DNA of 64,000 nt from Apiospora phragmitis. Taxonomy: Eukaryota > Ascomycota > Sordariomycetes > Amphisphaeriales > Apiosporaceae. The DNA is taken from the NCBI GenBank assembly GCA_038363925.1, contig JAQQWL010000008.1, positions 1,364,001-1,428,000 on the forward strand, in the 5' to 3' direction. The translations under genes were made by a program, and so were the position numbers. Below the pieces are notes generated by a model. That model made no database searches. It was not told the origin of the DNA and worked only from the letters and a program-made list of their open reading frames with translations. Each line of letters opens with the position of its first letter. Within the stretch, counting starts at the first letter, position 1. Shown here piece by piece: positions 33,105 through 45,216 of the stretch.

Positions 33105-36100
33105 TGTTCTTGATATTATTTTCTTGTTGACGACTGCGAGATCGGTTGAGAAGGTTTAAGGGAGGCTGTCTATGATGAGTCTGATGAGAGACGAATGTTA
33201 TGGTGTGCAGAGAGTCAACGGCATATTTATTACCATCTGTTCCCTCATTCCTGTTTTGCCCGATGTCTATCTACATGGTCTTTCTACCTGGCCGCCTTCT
33301 TTCCATCAGAGCCCAACAGACGCATGTTCATTCCTATATGTTCTGGAAAGGTTCTTCTCTTTGAAACCATGACTTTTGGTCGGGTAACAGTGCTTCATTG
33401 CTTTCGAGTGGTTTGCTAAACCAGGTCGCACTGCTGATCAATGGCTCTTTGTTGCCCACCACGAATACATGTCTCAGTGGTGGGATGGGATATACTGACA
33501 ATTATACGTCGGGCTTACAAAAGTGTGACAATGGGGACCTCAATACCAGCAACAGTCTTGGCACCCTGTCCGACCATGTCCCGCCATATAAGGAAGTCCA
33601 CTGATACACAATGAAACCAATGTACAAGGGAAGGTGACCGAACCTGTTCAAACAGGCATAGGCGCCCACATTCAGGACCGTTTCCCATGGGGCACGTCGG
33701 GTCAAGGCTGCTAATACTTAGATCCGCCCTTTTCTCTGTCGTCTTGTTGCTGCTGCTGTTGCCGCTGCCGTTCCTTCGGCAGCTCCTCTGCCACAGCACG
33801 TACCTGGGGGGGAAAGGTCGACGGGCCTGATTTAGGGGTCTAGAAGCACGTTATGGAAGGATAGGGGAAGGCGCGGATGAGCAGCGGGTAGAGCATGATC
33901 CCCTCGCCGGAGCTTCGAGTTTCCTTGCTCGGTCACGGGCCGTTGGAAGAGCCCGCTCCTGAAGACGATGGCTACTCCGAATCACCTCCTACCAACGTGA
34001 CGCAGACGCGCTGGAACAGCAGGAGGTCCTGCATTTCTTCCAGGTGGCCCCAGAATAAGCTCGGCAAGCTCTCCGGTCGCGAATACGGCCTACGCCGCCA
34101 CGGAGGGAACGTTCGTCGTCGTCGGATGCGGCGTCGCCCCTTACCAGTGCTGCCGCCACCAATTCCGAGCTATCCCACTTCGTGGCATGGATCGCCCCCC
34201 TGACCGAAACCACTTGGACAGAAGGCGCGTTTGCTACTCTTGAAGCTGCTGTAGTAAGACCTGAAGTCCATCCGTCTATGTGGTTGAACTCAAGCGACTT
34301 CTTTGAGATGGATGGCAGCTCTTTGCTTTAATCAACCCGGTATTCTCCGTTCAACGCCATTGCAGGAATATCCCGTCAACCAGCCCACGACTCCTGCGGA
34401 GCACTACTGCAGAGGGCTCTACGCCTTCTCACTTTGCCATGACAAAGCTGGTGATCCACGCCGTTTGGTGAGTCAGGATTGGGAATGTCCTCGTCCAAAG
34501 TATAAGATGTTCTACCCGCTCCAGCGGCTGAGAATTGACCAGATTCCCAAACAGCCTAGAGCCCTGTCGCCTTGATGCACTGTCGACCAAGCTTCAGCTA
34601 TCACCCATCACGAAGGCGCATACTTGGATCGTGGAGAGTGGCGTGTTGCCGTTGCCCGCAAGCGGGGCAACACCACTGACCGTTGGAGTCGTGCTTTGTT
34701 TTGCTTCGTTTCCTTTTCTCCTTCCCTTTCTTCTTCTGACTCTGTCTCTATGTCGACACTCTGAGACATCTAAGACCTGTCGCTGTTGATTCATATCTCT
34801 TTTGCACATGTCATCAACTTACGAGACATTGTATGGTGTGACCAGCCTCTCCTCCAAGAATTTATTTGACGTGACTCGCTCACGCTACATGATGCATGAC
34901 GTTCTGGAGATATACGAGCTGGAGCCTTTCCATTCGAAAAACTTATAGGAACAAAATGTTGAAACAAACGCACTGAGATGCAATGTCATCGCGAAATGCA
35001 AGTGCTGAGAGCAATCTGCGTAACGAAACTCAATTCACATGGGCAGGGCAGCATCTAGCATATACGGGATTGAGAAGCTTAACTGAAAAGGAGTAATTAT
35101 ATAATACGAATAAGCCCGGGAGGTTGGATATATCCAGTTGACAACTAATAATTGACTCATACTTTTGAGACTCACCAGATTGACTCCCGAGGAGGAGGAA
35201 GGGAGATCCTGGTTGTTGGTGACTGACTTGAACATGGGGTGATGTCCTCTGGCCGTTGCTACAGTACAGTAGCTGTCTGTATTGACCACTACCTGCCACG
35301 GCACGGTTCCCAGTGGTCAAATTTAACGTTAACGACTCTGCAATTGCAATACAACAACTTCGCTTACGCTTGCTTGTCTGCTTGTTTGGAGTCAATCGGC
35401 CAATCAAGTTGCTGCCCGCTGGCGATCTAGATAACCTCCTCTCAACCTACATTAAGTCGGGAAGGCGCTGGAGAGGTTGGGATTTGTACGGTTAGGGAGG
35501 GAAATTGCATGTCAAGCTTTAACCAACTGCCAAGCCCTCCAATCCCGCGTCCTTCATATTTGTTTTCTGCGCCGCAACCACCGCAATGCTTGTGTTCTGG
35601 CAATTGCCGCCATATCTGCTTAACCTTGCCCGTATTTATCTATCAGATCCGCGGATTGCGTGCATGTTTTGATTCGCACCAATGATAACTACCTAGGCTA
35701 CTGTCGCTAACCCGGTCGCACTATGGCATCCCCACCTAAAGCACCCTCGATCGTTCGAGTGGTTTCTCGTTGTCCTAGACCAACTGTCGTTGAAAATGAC
35801 ATGATGAATACGACTTGTTCTTGGGTGTAACGTCCGTCTCTCGGGCCGAAACTGGATTTAGGCCCCTTCACAGTTCTGGAGGTGAGACTTGGATACCTAA
35901 GTTGAGGCTGCATAAATAGCGCCCGCTAATGAATCAGTATGTCCAGCGGTGTACACCTGAAGCAGCAGCCAGCAGGCCAAATCCAGACCGTTGACAGGCT
36001 GTTGGCTGGGAAGGTGCATATCACACAACAGACAGCCAAACAAGCACGAATCGCATCTGGCCAGCTCGGAGCATCTGGATGCTGTAGTCCCTTTCAACCT

Positions 36101-36771
36101 AGAGGATGAACTTGTGGTATCGTGCATATTGCCTCTTTGTTTACAACGGTACTAGCCAGGGTTGTTAGCTTCCATCTTCCCATCTCCCATGCGACCTCAA
36201 TCTGGTCCCGCCCCGAGGACCTGCCTCTTCCGGCAGGTGTCTTGGCTAATCCCCATCCGGATCATGGGAGCCGACCCTGCCAGCAACCGGAAACTACCTA
36301 ATCTCATCACCCAAGCGTCTGCGACCTGCAGGATACCCAGCATTGATATGGAGTCAGGCCAGTGGGGTGTGCCTGTTGGTTTGCAGATAGACTGGGGTTG
36401 TCGCCCGGAGAATACACCTGGAATAATGCTGTCCGCCGCCGCCACCACCGCAGCCAGCAGTTGCTTGCAGGGTCTTAGGCCGTGCAACCGGCCAGCCAGC
36501 CCATGAGGGGGAAGGAACATATCTCAATGTCGCTTCTCCGTTCGCCGTGTAATGCATCTGCTATCTGAGGTAACAGCTGCAGGGCATGTCCACTAGCTAT
36601 GTACCTAGCCAAGCCGCCCATCATGGATCACTTATAAAAGGGCCGTTGCCGAGGGCAGAAGCGTTCCTGGGTCGTTGTCGAAGGTGTTCCAGAGCTCTTC
36701 TCGCTTCTGACCTTGACGCCAACCTCATCTTGGCCCAATACGCTCTCTTTGTTTGCCCTTGATACTCCATC
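33105..36771. other. 3.7 kb gap without a supported gene
   Basis: This is the largest gene-poor stretch outside the RIP block. Scattered short frames occur (for example, minus strand near 34,060-33,960, HLEEMQDLLLFQRVCVTLVG), but none joins into a supported model. Its right end contains the S41 promoter. Confidence 0.4.
36633..36639 (+). promoter_or_regulatory. TATA box upstream of the S41 peptidase gene
   Basis: TATAAAA lies 133 bases upstream of the ATG at 36,772, a reasonable distance for a fungal core promoter with a pyrimidine-rich 5' UTR. Confidence 0.5.
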
Positions 36772-39462
36772 ATGAGGGTTACCGTTGCTCAGAGCGGCGC
36801 TGCGGTGCTCGCATTGGCCAGCGGTGTCATCGCCGATGCCTGCAACGCCGACAACTGCCTCCGCGCCCTGCGGGCCGCGCAGATCTCCGGTCGCTTAGAA
36901 GCCGCTCAGGCTTTCTGCTCGACCTTCACAGCCGCCACCGCCACCGTCTCGGCCGCCGCGATGCCCACGTTCGCGGTGGACGGCTGCCCGCCGAGCCAGA
37001 ATGGTGATACCAACTTCCGCGTCTCTAGCGCGTGCGCCTGCATTGCGGCGTCCGCCACCAGCTCCGCGAGCGCCACCTCTTCTTCTGCCACGGCGTCGCC
37101 CACCTCGGCAGCAGCTTGTGCCGCCGTCAGCTCCACGTGGGCCGAGCAGATCGCAGCGGCGCCCTCAGCCACGCCCACGGTAGAGGCCAAGGTCGCCTAC
37201 GAGTGCCTCCACTCGGTGCCCGTCGCGAAGGAGGCCGCACTCAAGTTGGTGGACGAGCTGGTCCCTTACCTTGAGTGGCAGTCCGACACGGCCTGGAAGA
37301 AGGACCCGCCCGCGGGCTACTTCTACCCGGGCTACGACATGTGGGCCGAGCTCGCGTCGGTGCGCGCCGGCATCGAGGCCGACAAGTACGAGAGCGAGTA
37401 CGCCTGGCAGTCCGACATGTACCTGCGCGTCTTCGGGCCCGGCCACGACGGCCACATGTATTTTTACTCGGACGTGCTGTCAAACGCGCTCGAGTGGGCG
37501 CGGCCGTTCGCACTGGTGTGCGTCAGTGAGGATGGCAGCGCGACGCCGGAGATCAAGGTGTACGATGATGCCATATCCTCCCCGGAGACCGCGTCGACCA
37601 TCGAGAAGATCAACGGCAAGGACGCCGCCACCTTCATCGAGGACGCCATCTTCGCCGTGTCGGGCAACCAGGACAAGGACTCGGCCTACAACTCCATGTT
37701 CTACGAGAAAGCCTTCGCGGCCTCCAAGGGCACGGGCTACTTCAAGCAGGGCGGCCGCACCCGCTTCGTCTACCCGGGCGAGTCGACCTCGTTCTCCTTC
37801 GCCAACGGCACGGAGCTGGAGCTGCCCAACTCGGCCCTGATCAAGGGCAACTGGTCGGGCATCGTGGACGGCGCCTCGTTCTTCACCAAGTTCGCGCCCT
37901 ACGCCGACCTGACCAAGGCCGACGAACCGCCCGCCCCGACGCCCGCCGCGCCTCTCCCGCCCGCGGCCACGCCCACGGGCGTGCCCGGCTACCCCGCGCC
38001 CGTCATCGTCAGCAGCGACACCATCGTCTCGGGCTACTTCCTCGACAAGCCCGGCTTCGAGGACGTCGCCGTGCTCGCCATGCTGTCCTTCTCGCCCAAC
38101 AACCCGGTCGAGTTCCAGCGCGTCGTCGAGGAGTTCTTCGACAAGGCCGTCGCGGCCGGCAAGAAGAAGCTGGTCGTGGACGTCCAGGTCAACGGCGGTG
38201 GCTATATCTTCCAGGGCTACGATACGTAAGTTTTTACACTTTTTCTGATGATGAACCACGTCTCTCTCTCCTGTTCCTTGCATTTCCGAGAGAGGCTAAT
38301 TGGTTGTGGACGAATTACAGATTCCGCCAGATCTTCCCGGATATCCAGCAGGAGGGTACCGGCCGCTGGCGATACTCCCCCGGTTTCGAGGCCGTCTCCA
38401 AGGTCTTCGCCAAGAACTGCGTGGGATTCGATCCGTACACGGCTTCGGACGAGCTCATCCAGCAGTGCGAGTCGGTCTACAACTGGGAGTACGACTACGA
38501 CAGAGACAACAAGAACTTCACCTCTTACGAAGACAAGTTCCCTCCGGTAAGTACACTCAATACATTATTAACCTGTAGTTATGGCTTTGAACCGCCGTGC
38601 TAACGTATTACTACAAAAGGCCGAGTTCAAGGGCGACAAGTACACCGACCTAATGCAGTGGAACTTTGACAATCCGCTAGACACCATCAACGCCACGTAC
38701 GGCATCGGCTACGACATCACGGGCTACGGCACGCGCAAGAACTACACGACGCGCCCCTTCGGCGGCCCCGAGAATATCGTCGTCCTGTTCGACGGCTACT
38801 GCGCCTCGACCTGCACGCTCTTCTCGCAATTCATGAAGCACGACGCGGGCGTGCAGTTCATCGCCATGGGCGGCCGGCCCTCGGTCGAAGGTAAAATCCA
38901 GGGCGTCGGCGGCGTCAAGGGGTCGCAGTCGTACTCATTCAGCAACGTCTACAGCTACACGCAGCTCGCCAAGCAGCACACGACGGACGCCAACCTGACC
39001 CAGGAGCTCGAGCGCTTCACTCCGTACCCCTTCAACCGCGCCTCCAACGCCGGCATCAACGTGAAGGACGAGATCCTGCGCGAGCACTGGGACGACGGCA
39101 CGCCGGCCCAGTTCGTCGCCGAGTACGCCGATTGCCGCCTGTTCTGGAAGGCTGATATGCACAAGGACATCACCAACCTGTGGACCGCGGCCGCGGACGC
39201 GGCGTTCAAGGGCGGCAAGTGCGCGTTCGGCGCCATCGACCACTCTGCTTCTTCGTCCAAGACGACTATCAGGAGCGAGAGCGAGAGCCGGATCGCGCCG
39301 TTCGGCAAGCCTCGCTTCACGCTGCCCAGCCACAAAAAGGCGCGTCCCGTGCCGGTGCGCGTGCCCGTCGCCCAGAGCGTCGTCAGGAGGGAAGAGGAGA
39401 GGATGCCGGCCGAGAAGTCGTGGGTCTTCATGGCCAACCAGCACATGGTTGCCGACAACTAG
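36772..39462 (+). CDS. Secreted S41-family (CPAF/UstP-like) serine peptidase
   Basis: Exons 36,772-38,225, 38,321-38,546 and 38,620-39,462 give an uninterrupted 840-residue protein. A signal peptide covers about residues 1-21 (AAVLALASGVIA). A cysteine-bearing Ser/Ala/Thr-rich module follows, then the long S41 core. The probable nucleophile is Ser at about 623 in VLFDGYCASTCTLFSQFM, like the fungal S41 group that includes UstP of ustiloxin biosynthesis. GKKKLVVDVQVNGGGYIFQG at the end of exon 1 is the conserved core strand. S41 enzymes cut peptides with a Ser-based centre; the substrate is not known. Strong GC3 bias produces several long antisense shadow frames. Next to it, tail to tail, is a flavin monooxygenase gene. 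Confidence 0.88.
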
Positions 39463-39708
39463 AGTGTTTACTACTGCCCAAGTAATCCGTGGTGATTGCT
39501 CAGTCTACTTTCTTACAAATAGGACAGTACATACGTATAAAGCAATAATTAATAATATTATTTAACCGTTAAGTGTATGTCAATCTATGAAACCCCAATG
39601 TTTCTCCCGTACAAGTGTGAAATATGATTCAGACGGCAACCAATGTACAAGTGTAGTCTGTCTACTTTGATCAGTAATGGTTGTGTGCTCCAATACAATG
39701 CGTTGTTA

Positions 39709-41848
39709 TTAAAGCCCCAGCAACTCCTTCTCCCTCTTCGAAAACTCCTTATCCCTACGCGCCGTCCGCAGAATCGTCTCGACTGCGAGCTCCGGCTTGG
39801 CCCCGCGCCCGCACAGGCGCCACTGCGCGTTGCTAGTCACGTCGAAGTAGACGGCCCCCAAGCCGCGCAGGCCCGTGAGCAGGCTGCCGTGGTTGCCGAG
39901 CAGGAGCCGCGGCGCCAGCAGCCGGCCCAGCGTCGGGTCCGCGCCCAGCGGGGCCAGCAGGTCGTCGATGTAGGGCACGTACGTCTCCGTGTTGGCGTGC
40001 CGCGGCGACGACACGAAGGCCGCGCGCCGCCACGCCTGCTCGGATCGGATCGCGGCGGCCAGGGCGGCGCCCGAGGGGGGCACGTGGTGGCCGGCGATGG
40101 CGCCGACGACGTAGCGCGCGGCTGCTTCGGCGGCGGGCGGGGCGGGGCCCGGGTTGTTCGCTGAGGCCTACGAAGTAGAGGTTGCGGTAGCGCTGGGGCA
40201 CGACCATCTTGTAGAGACTGATGCCGCCGTCGAGTTCGTCGTCGTCGTCATCGTCATTACCGCGGAGCACGTCGGCAGGGAGGTGGGGCTGGTCGCGGCT
40301 GTAGCCCGTGCAGGCGATGACGACGTCGAGGTCCTCGAGGCGCGTGCCGTCGGACAGCACGAGGGCGTGGTCACCCTCGAAGCCGTCGACGTCGGCGCGG
40401 TGGATCTTGATCAGCCCCGTGCGCACGCGCTCGAGGAACTCGCTGCGGATCGTCGGGTTCTGCTGCATGAGGCGGTGCTCGGGCTTCAGCTCGTCCGGGT
40501 GCGGGCCCTGCACCACGTCCAGCAGCTTCTGCTGCAGCCACTCGGACAGCCGGGCCGGCATCCAGATCTGCGTGGCGCGGTTGTCCCAGGCCTCGACGGG
40601 CTTGCCGAGGCAGTAGCGCGGCAGCACCCAGGTGCCGCGCCGCGTCACGAGGTGCACCTCGCGGCAGCCGGGCACCAGCTCGCAGGCGATGTCGATGGCG
40701 GACGAGCCGGCGCCGATGATGGCTACGCGCTTGCCCCCGAAGCGGCCCGGGCGGCGGTAGTAGTGCCCGTGCAGGAACTCGTCGCGGAAGGATTCCTTGA
40801 GGCCCTTGAAGTCCGGCACCAGCGGGATCGTGTTGTACCCAATGGCCGAGATGACGGCGTCGTACGTGCGCTCCTGGGGCTATTTGTCATCGGGTCCTTG
40901 GAAAGTGACGGTCCAGGTCGTGCTTTGCTCCTCTTCTTCGGCCTTACCATTGCCACTGTTGTTATTAGGCACGCATCGCAGGACCTTGGTGCTTAGACGT
41001 ATGTGCGGATGCAGGTTAACATGGTCCGCGTACTCCAGGAGGTACTGGTGCATCTGCCAGTGGGTGAAGTAGTCGCCGTGGCGGGCCGGGTCCACGGGGA
41101 AGTCGCTGAAGCCCGTGGTGTCGCGGCACGAATTGAGGACTACGCCGTCGTAGATGGACGAGTGCAGCTCGCCTGTGGCGGCGTCAGGCTCGGCTTGGTA
41201 CGCCCATTGGCCGCCGATCTCGGCGCGGGCCTCGAAGACGTCGGCGGTGATCTCGACGCCTCCATCTTGGCCTTCGGCGAGGCACTCTTTGCAGGCGACC
41301 AGGCCCGAGAGTCCTGCACACCAGACACACTCACGTTAGTAACCTAGGTAATTAGTTGCCCGACATGATTGGTTTTGTAGTCCAGATATGTGCTGCAGAC
41401 TTCTGCCAAGTTCTACACTTGTCATGCATCAATCGACCTTCCCCTTCTCATCCATCTGTTTGCAAGTTGACCACTACACAGACGGCCCCTGAGCCGTGTG
41501 CCCAATGGAAACGATGCATGCAGAATGGATGAGGTCATCTCTTGGATGAAGGGTTACATGCATAGATTGTTGCGCATTCTTCTCACGCATGGCTGTGTGG
41601 TTCTTCTTCGTGGCCTGCCAGCCACCAGCTGAACGGGGATGCTGCCGAGAGAGAGAGAGAGAGAGAGGGTAGAAACAGGGGTGGTCTTGTCCTTTGTCTT
41701 GTGTTGGTGGGCCGTGGGGGCTCTTGGGCTCTCTTGGGCTCTCTTGGGCTCTCTTGGGGCAGCGAAAGCGGCACGACTCACCTGCGCCGATGATTGCGAC
41801 CCTCTTCTCCCTGTCGCCCTTCCCTGGTTCTATAGTTGTTGACTCCAT
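39709..41848 (-). CDS. Flavin-containing monooxygenase (one nonsense codon, one frame break)
   Basis: Exon 1 is 41,848-41,782 (MESTTIEPGKGDREKRVAII) and exon 2 is 41,313-39,709. The joined FAD motif is VAIIGAGLSGLVAC. FEARAEIGGQWAYQAE is the GGxW region, GKRVAIIGAGSSAIDIACEL is the NADPH-binding motif, and VVIACTGYSRDQPHL matches the ATGY-like segment. Length would be about 555 residues. It would use NADPH, FAD and O2 to oxygenate a soft nucleophile or, as a Baeyer-Villiger enzyme, a ketone. Two lesions: TAG at 40,880-40,882 within TFQGPDDK*PQERTYDAVIS, and a frame break near 40,160-40,165 between NLYFVGLS and NNPGPAPPAAEAA. The stop is a substitution, not a homopolymer slip, so it could be a recent pseudogene. 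The 468-base intron is long and repeat-bearing. Confidence 0.8.
41647..41760. repeat. Intronic simple repeats: (GA)n and four 10-base units
   Basis: A GA run lies at about 41,647-41,668. CTCTTGGGCT occurs three times in tandem at 41,721-41,750, followed by a variant CTCTTGGGGC at 41,751-41,760. Both are inside the first intron of the flavin monooxygenase gene, just downstream of its 5' splice site. Confidence 0.85.
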
Positions 41849-44057
41849 TGTGATCGACCCGAATGAATCGAGAAACAGGCCATGCACTCTCCAGAAATCG
41901 ACTTTTCCGCTGACTAGGCTGGGTATTGCCCGTCCTGAGGCAAATTGAAAGTTAAAAGAGTGTTTGGTTCAGGTGGGCTCCATGAGGAGGAAGGATTGCA
42001 TCTTTTGATGCTTACTGTACGATGCCCTCCCTTGAATGATGTTGGTTTCATTGGAAGTTGATTAAGCGCCAATCAACTACCAGATACCAAATTAGACGGC
42101 TGATGTGAGAGTTACAGTCTTTCCCGCCGCATCCCTCCATGCCCGTTCGACGTTAGATATGCTCTCAAGCTCTGTCCTTCCTACGGTCGTCGCTCTCACC
42201 CGCGCTCTTTTCCTCTCTTACTTTCCTCTCCCCCCTCTTTTCCCTCATTCGCCGGCCCCTCCTCTTCCCTTCCGCGCCGAGGCTGAAACGTGTGGGCGTG
42301 GTGTGAACAGTATCCCACCTTGCCTGCATAAGATGCCTGTCAATCTGGCTGATCAAAATGCATCGCACTACACTCTATGCAACAACATGCGGCCAGAACA
42401 CTTGCGATCAAATCAATGCGATTTCTTGATTGGGGCTCCAGTTTCAATGGCACGATATATAGGCTGGTTGGTGCTTGAAACAAATCAACTGCCACTGCCT
42501 GGGAACCGCGCCTCCAGATCCGCGTAAGCGCCGGAAGGATTCACTAATCCGTCACCATGGACATCTACTATTTCCTCCGTAGCATGCACGCAATCCTTCA
42601 CGTGGTGGATGCATCCCACGCGCTTCAACAGCTCCCGCACTCAGCCCGTGGCGGATTGGGATCCCGCCCGCCACGAATGGCTTGATAGGGCTGTCGTCTC
42701 ATGCCTACTGCCACTGCCGTCCTGGCTAGTCCTTGCAAGCCTAGACTGCTTCGAGTCTTGCCAGTAAGCTGACCACCACCTTGGAGAGAGATGCCGGCGA
42801 CTTCCACTCAGCTCCAGCCCGCTCCTTCCTACTTATTCGGCATGACAGGAGAGTGCGCATCCACCGCGTTGCTATTTTTGCAATGTGGCGCGCCTCCTAC
42901 ATCAGTCCTATATCTGGCTGTCTATATTATATTGACTGCGCTGCTGGTGAGATTAGCCCTCGAACCATATACTCCACCCACCTGCTCATATGACATAGGT
43001 GTTTGGGGAATGCACCTAGTCTCCAGGTTAGTTGCTTGATGCTGGGGCTGGAGCGCCATGGGATATCTCCCATAAGTGCCAGTTTTAGCTGCAACTGTGC
43101 CGCAGGCAATAGTAAAGAATATCTATCACACGATGTGCAGCTGATCCTGATGAGAGAGCTTGGTGCTTGGCTGCTTGGGCCAATTGGCATTGCAACAGTG
43201 CCCTTAGCTTGCTTGCCGCAGCGGGCCTTTCTGGGGCTAACAGGGGGGGACTCCATGGCTTCTGGAAGGATTTCAGGTCTGCAGCTAAGGCAGCTTGCAG
43301 GGTCTGACAGGGGCTATCCGTCGCCAAGGTCGCCTACAGAGTTTACACATTTGCCTAGCACCCAAGCGCTATTGGGTGGCCCCTACACCCTCCCCAACTT
43401 CGACCACCATGAACTGCAGCAGCCCCCAAAAGAATCCTGGACCACCATCATCTGCCATCATCTGCCGTCATCTGCCATGTGGGAACCAGCTGCACCCACA
43501 CCGCCCTGGCTGCCACGTTTTGTCTTATTGCCAATCTCGTGTCGTCGCCCATCCAAGGCTCTTGTCGAGCCGATCTGGCCAGTGATGGTGTCATCTTCCA
43601 TGCGGGACCTTCTAGATTACCGCTCTGCCGTTACTTTCTTCGGACCTCGCGCGCCAGGGTACCCCGTATCCCTCGTGTCTTTGCTGCGACTTTCCCACCC
43701 CCCTCGTACGGAAATCGGCTTTCAATTCAAAGCTCACATAAGTATGTATGCAGCAGCAACTTCCTCGATATTACTAGAGACTGGAAAAAAAGCCACCGTT
43801 GCTGCTGAGGTTGGCCATGTTGCATCCACGCAACATCAAATATAAGCCCGACAACTTTTTTATGCCGCGTTTAGCGATAATATAGTTGGTGGATGCACTA
43901 CGCAAGTCCTGAGTCCGCAGTTCCATCAGCCTCATTGATCTTTAGCCCGGCTCATTCTTTAGGTCGGCACGATTCCCTCTAGCTCCCAGTGCAAACTACC
44001 TAAGGAAGTTGACGGCTCGGGCATATACCCGTCCCCCCACCCGGCAGCGCATTCATC
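41849..44057. other. Divergent intergenic region
   Basis: It lies between the flavin monooxygenase (minus) and methyltransferase (plus) starts. A tandem ATCATCTGCC-like repeat is at about 43,446-43,480. A 280-codon frame at 43,003-43,845 has no recognisable domain and was not accepted as a gene. Confidence 0.4.
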
Positions 44058-45216
44058 ATGGACAGGAAGCCGGCGGCTGGCAAGCCGTGCCCCTCAGATC
44101 ATACCGTAAGTCTATGGCCTGTCCCACGTGCATGTTTCCTTGTTCTAACGAGATCAGTCAACCCGTGCGGAAGCCCGGAGAAGCCGCAGTCTGCCACCGC
44201 CAGAAGACCGGGACAAGGCGGAGGCCAGGGCCCAGTATTTAGCGTTGAGGAAAGAGATTCTCCCGGAGTCGGATACTCAACAACGCCAAGCTCGCGCACG
44301 GCATCGACTTTACACGGCTGTCCTGAACGGGAACCTCACATGCTGCAAGCTTCCCTCCAGGGTCGACAAAGTTCTGGATCTCGGCTCCGGCATAGGCTGC
44401 TGGGCTGTTGAAATTGCCCGGAAACATCCCGAGGCCAGCGTTACGTGCGTCGACCACCATCCCATCCGTCTCCGTGATGCCCCCTCCAATGTCACTTTCC
44501 GTGTGGCGGATTTGAACCGAGACTGGCCTGTTGAGCCAAACTCGCTGGACTTGATCCACATACGCGCCATGAGCGATGACGTCGTCAGCTGGCCCTTCAT
44601 CCTCAGCCAAGCCCTCGAGACCCTGCGACCGGGCGGGCAGCTAGAGGTTTCGAAGATTAGGCCGCGGTTCTGGGACTTCAACGGCCAGTTCTCGGTTACG
44701 GATGTATTGCCGGAAGGAGAAAAGATGTCGGATGAACTAAGTGCGAAGATGGGGGTGGATCTGGACCCGTCGGCCAGCCTCCCCATGTGGCTCGACGATG
44801 CCGGCTTCGAGAAGGCCGCGCAAAGGAGTGAGATCCTTCCAGTAGGTGACTGGTGCAAGGATGCCAAGCTGCACCAAAGGGCCGCTCTGTATAAGGATTT
44901 GCTTGAGATAAGCGGTACGTCCTCCTCTCCTCTTCCCTCTCGTTCTCCTCACGGTCTAGTAGTATTTGGTTGAGGCGGCACGTGTTGTCGTGCACAAAAT
45001 TCATGAAGCTGTCGATATCTACGTGCGAATGGGGACTGACTGAGCTTTCCAGGCTGGGAGGGCAAGTCCAGGCAGCTTTTCGTCAGTAGTGGCTGGGATC
45101 TCCCAAGGTATACTGCGCTTATCAACAGCGTAAAGGAGTCGATAACTCACGGTGGAGTAAGGGTTTACATGACGGCAGTCTTCACGACCTGTCGTAGGCC
45201 AGCAGACGAGCAATGA
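44058..45216 (+). CDS. LaeA-like SAM-dependent methyltransferase
   Basis: Exons 44,058-44,105, 44,158-44,914 and 45,053-45,216 give 322 residues without breaks. The last exon was chosen because AG|GCTGGGAGGG restores the frame after the GTACGT donor and adds GWEGKSRQLFVSSGWDLPR. The class I methyltransferase motif I is VLDLGSGIGCWAVEIA (Asp at about 90), followed by SVTCVDHHPIRLRDAP (motif II), NVTFRVADLNRDWPV, LDLIHIRAMSDDVVSW (post-I to motif IV) and ALETLRPGGQLEVSKI (motif V/VI). This layout is that of the fungal Methyltransf_23/LaeA-like group, which has both regulators and tailoring enzymes of secondary metabolism. The substrate is not predictable. The start is supported by a short exon ending PCPSDHT. 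Confidence 0.85.

Noticed and set aside
37480..38283. 267-codon minus-strand frame
   Set aside because: Antisense shadow of the S41 peptidase exon. Its Arg/Gly/Val-rich composition comes from the high GC3 of the real gene.
43446..43480. Short tandem repeat that could suggest an array
   Set aside because: Only three to four units of about 10 bases with no spacers; a simple repeat, not a CRISPR-like array, which would not be expected in a fungus.
43003..43845. 280-codon plus-strand frame in a gap
   Set aside because: Not a shadow, but it has no motif, crosses a tandem repeat and has an uneven, non-protein-like composition. A real gene is possible but unsupported.
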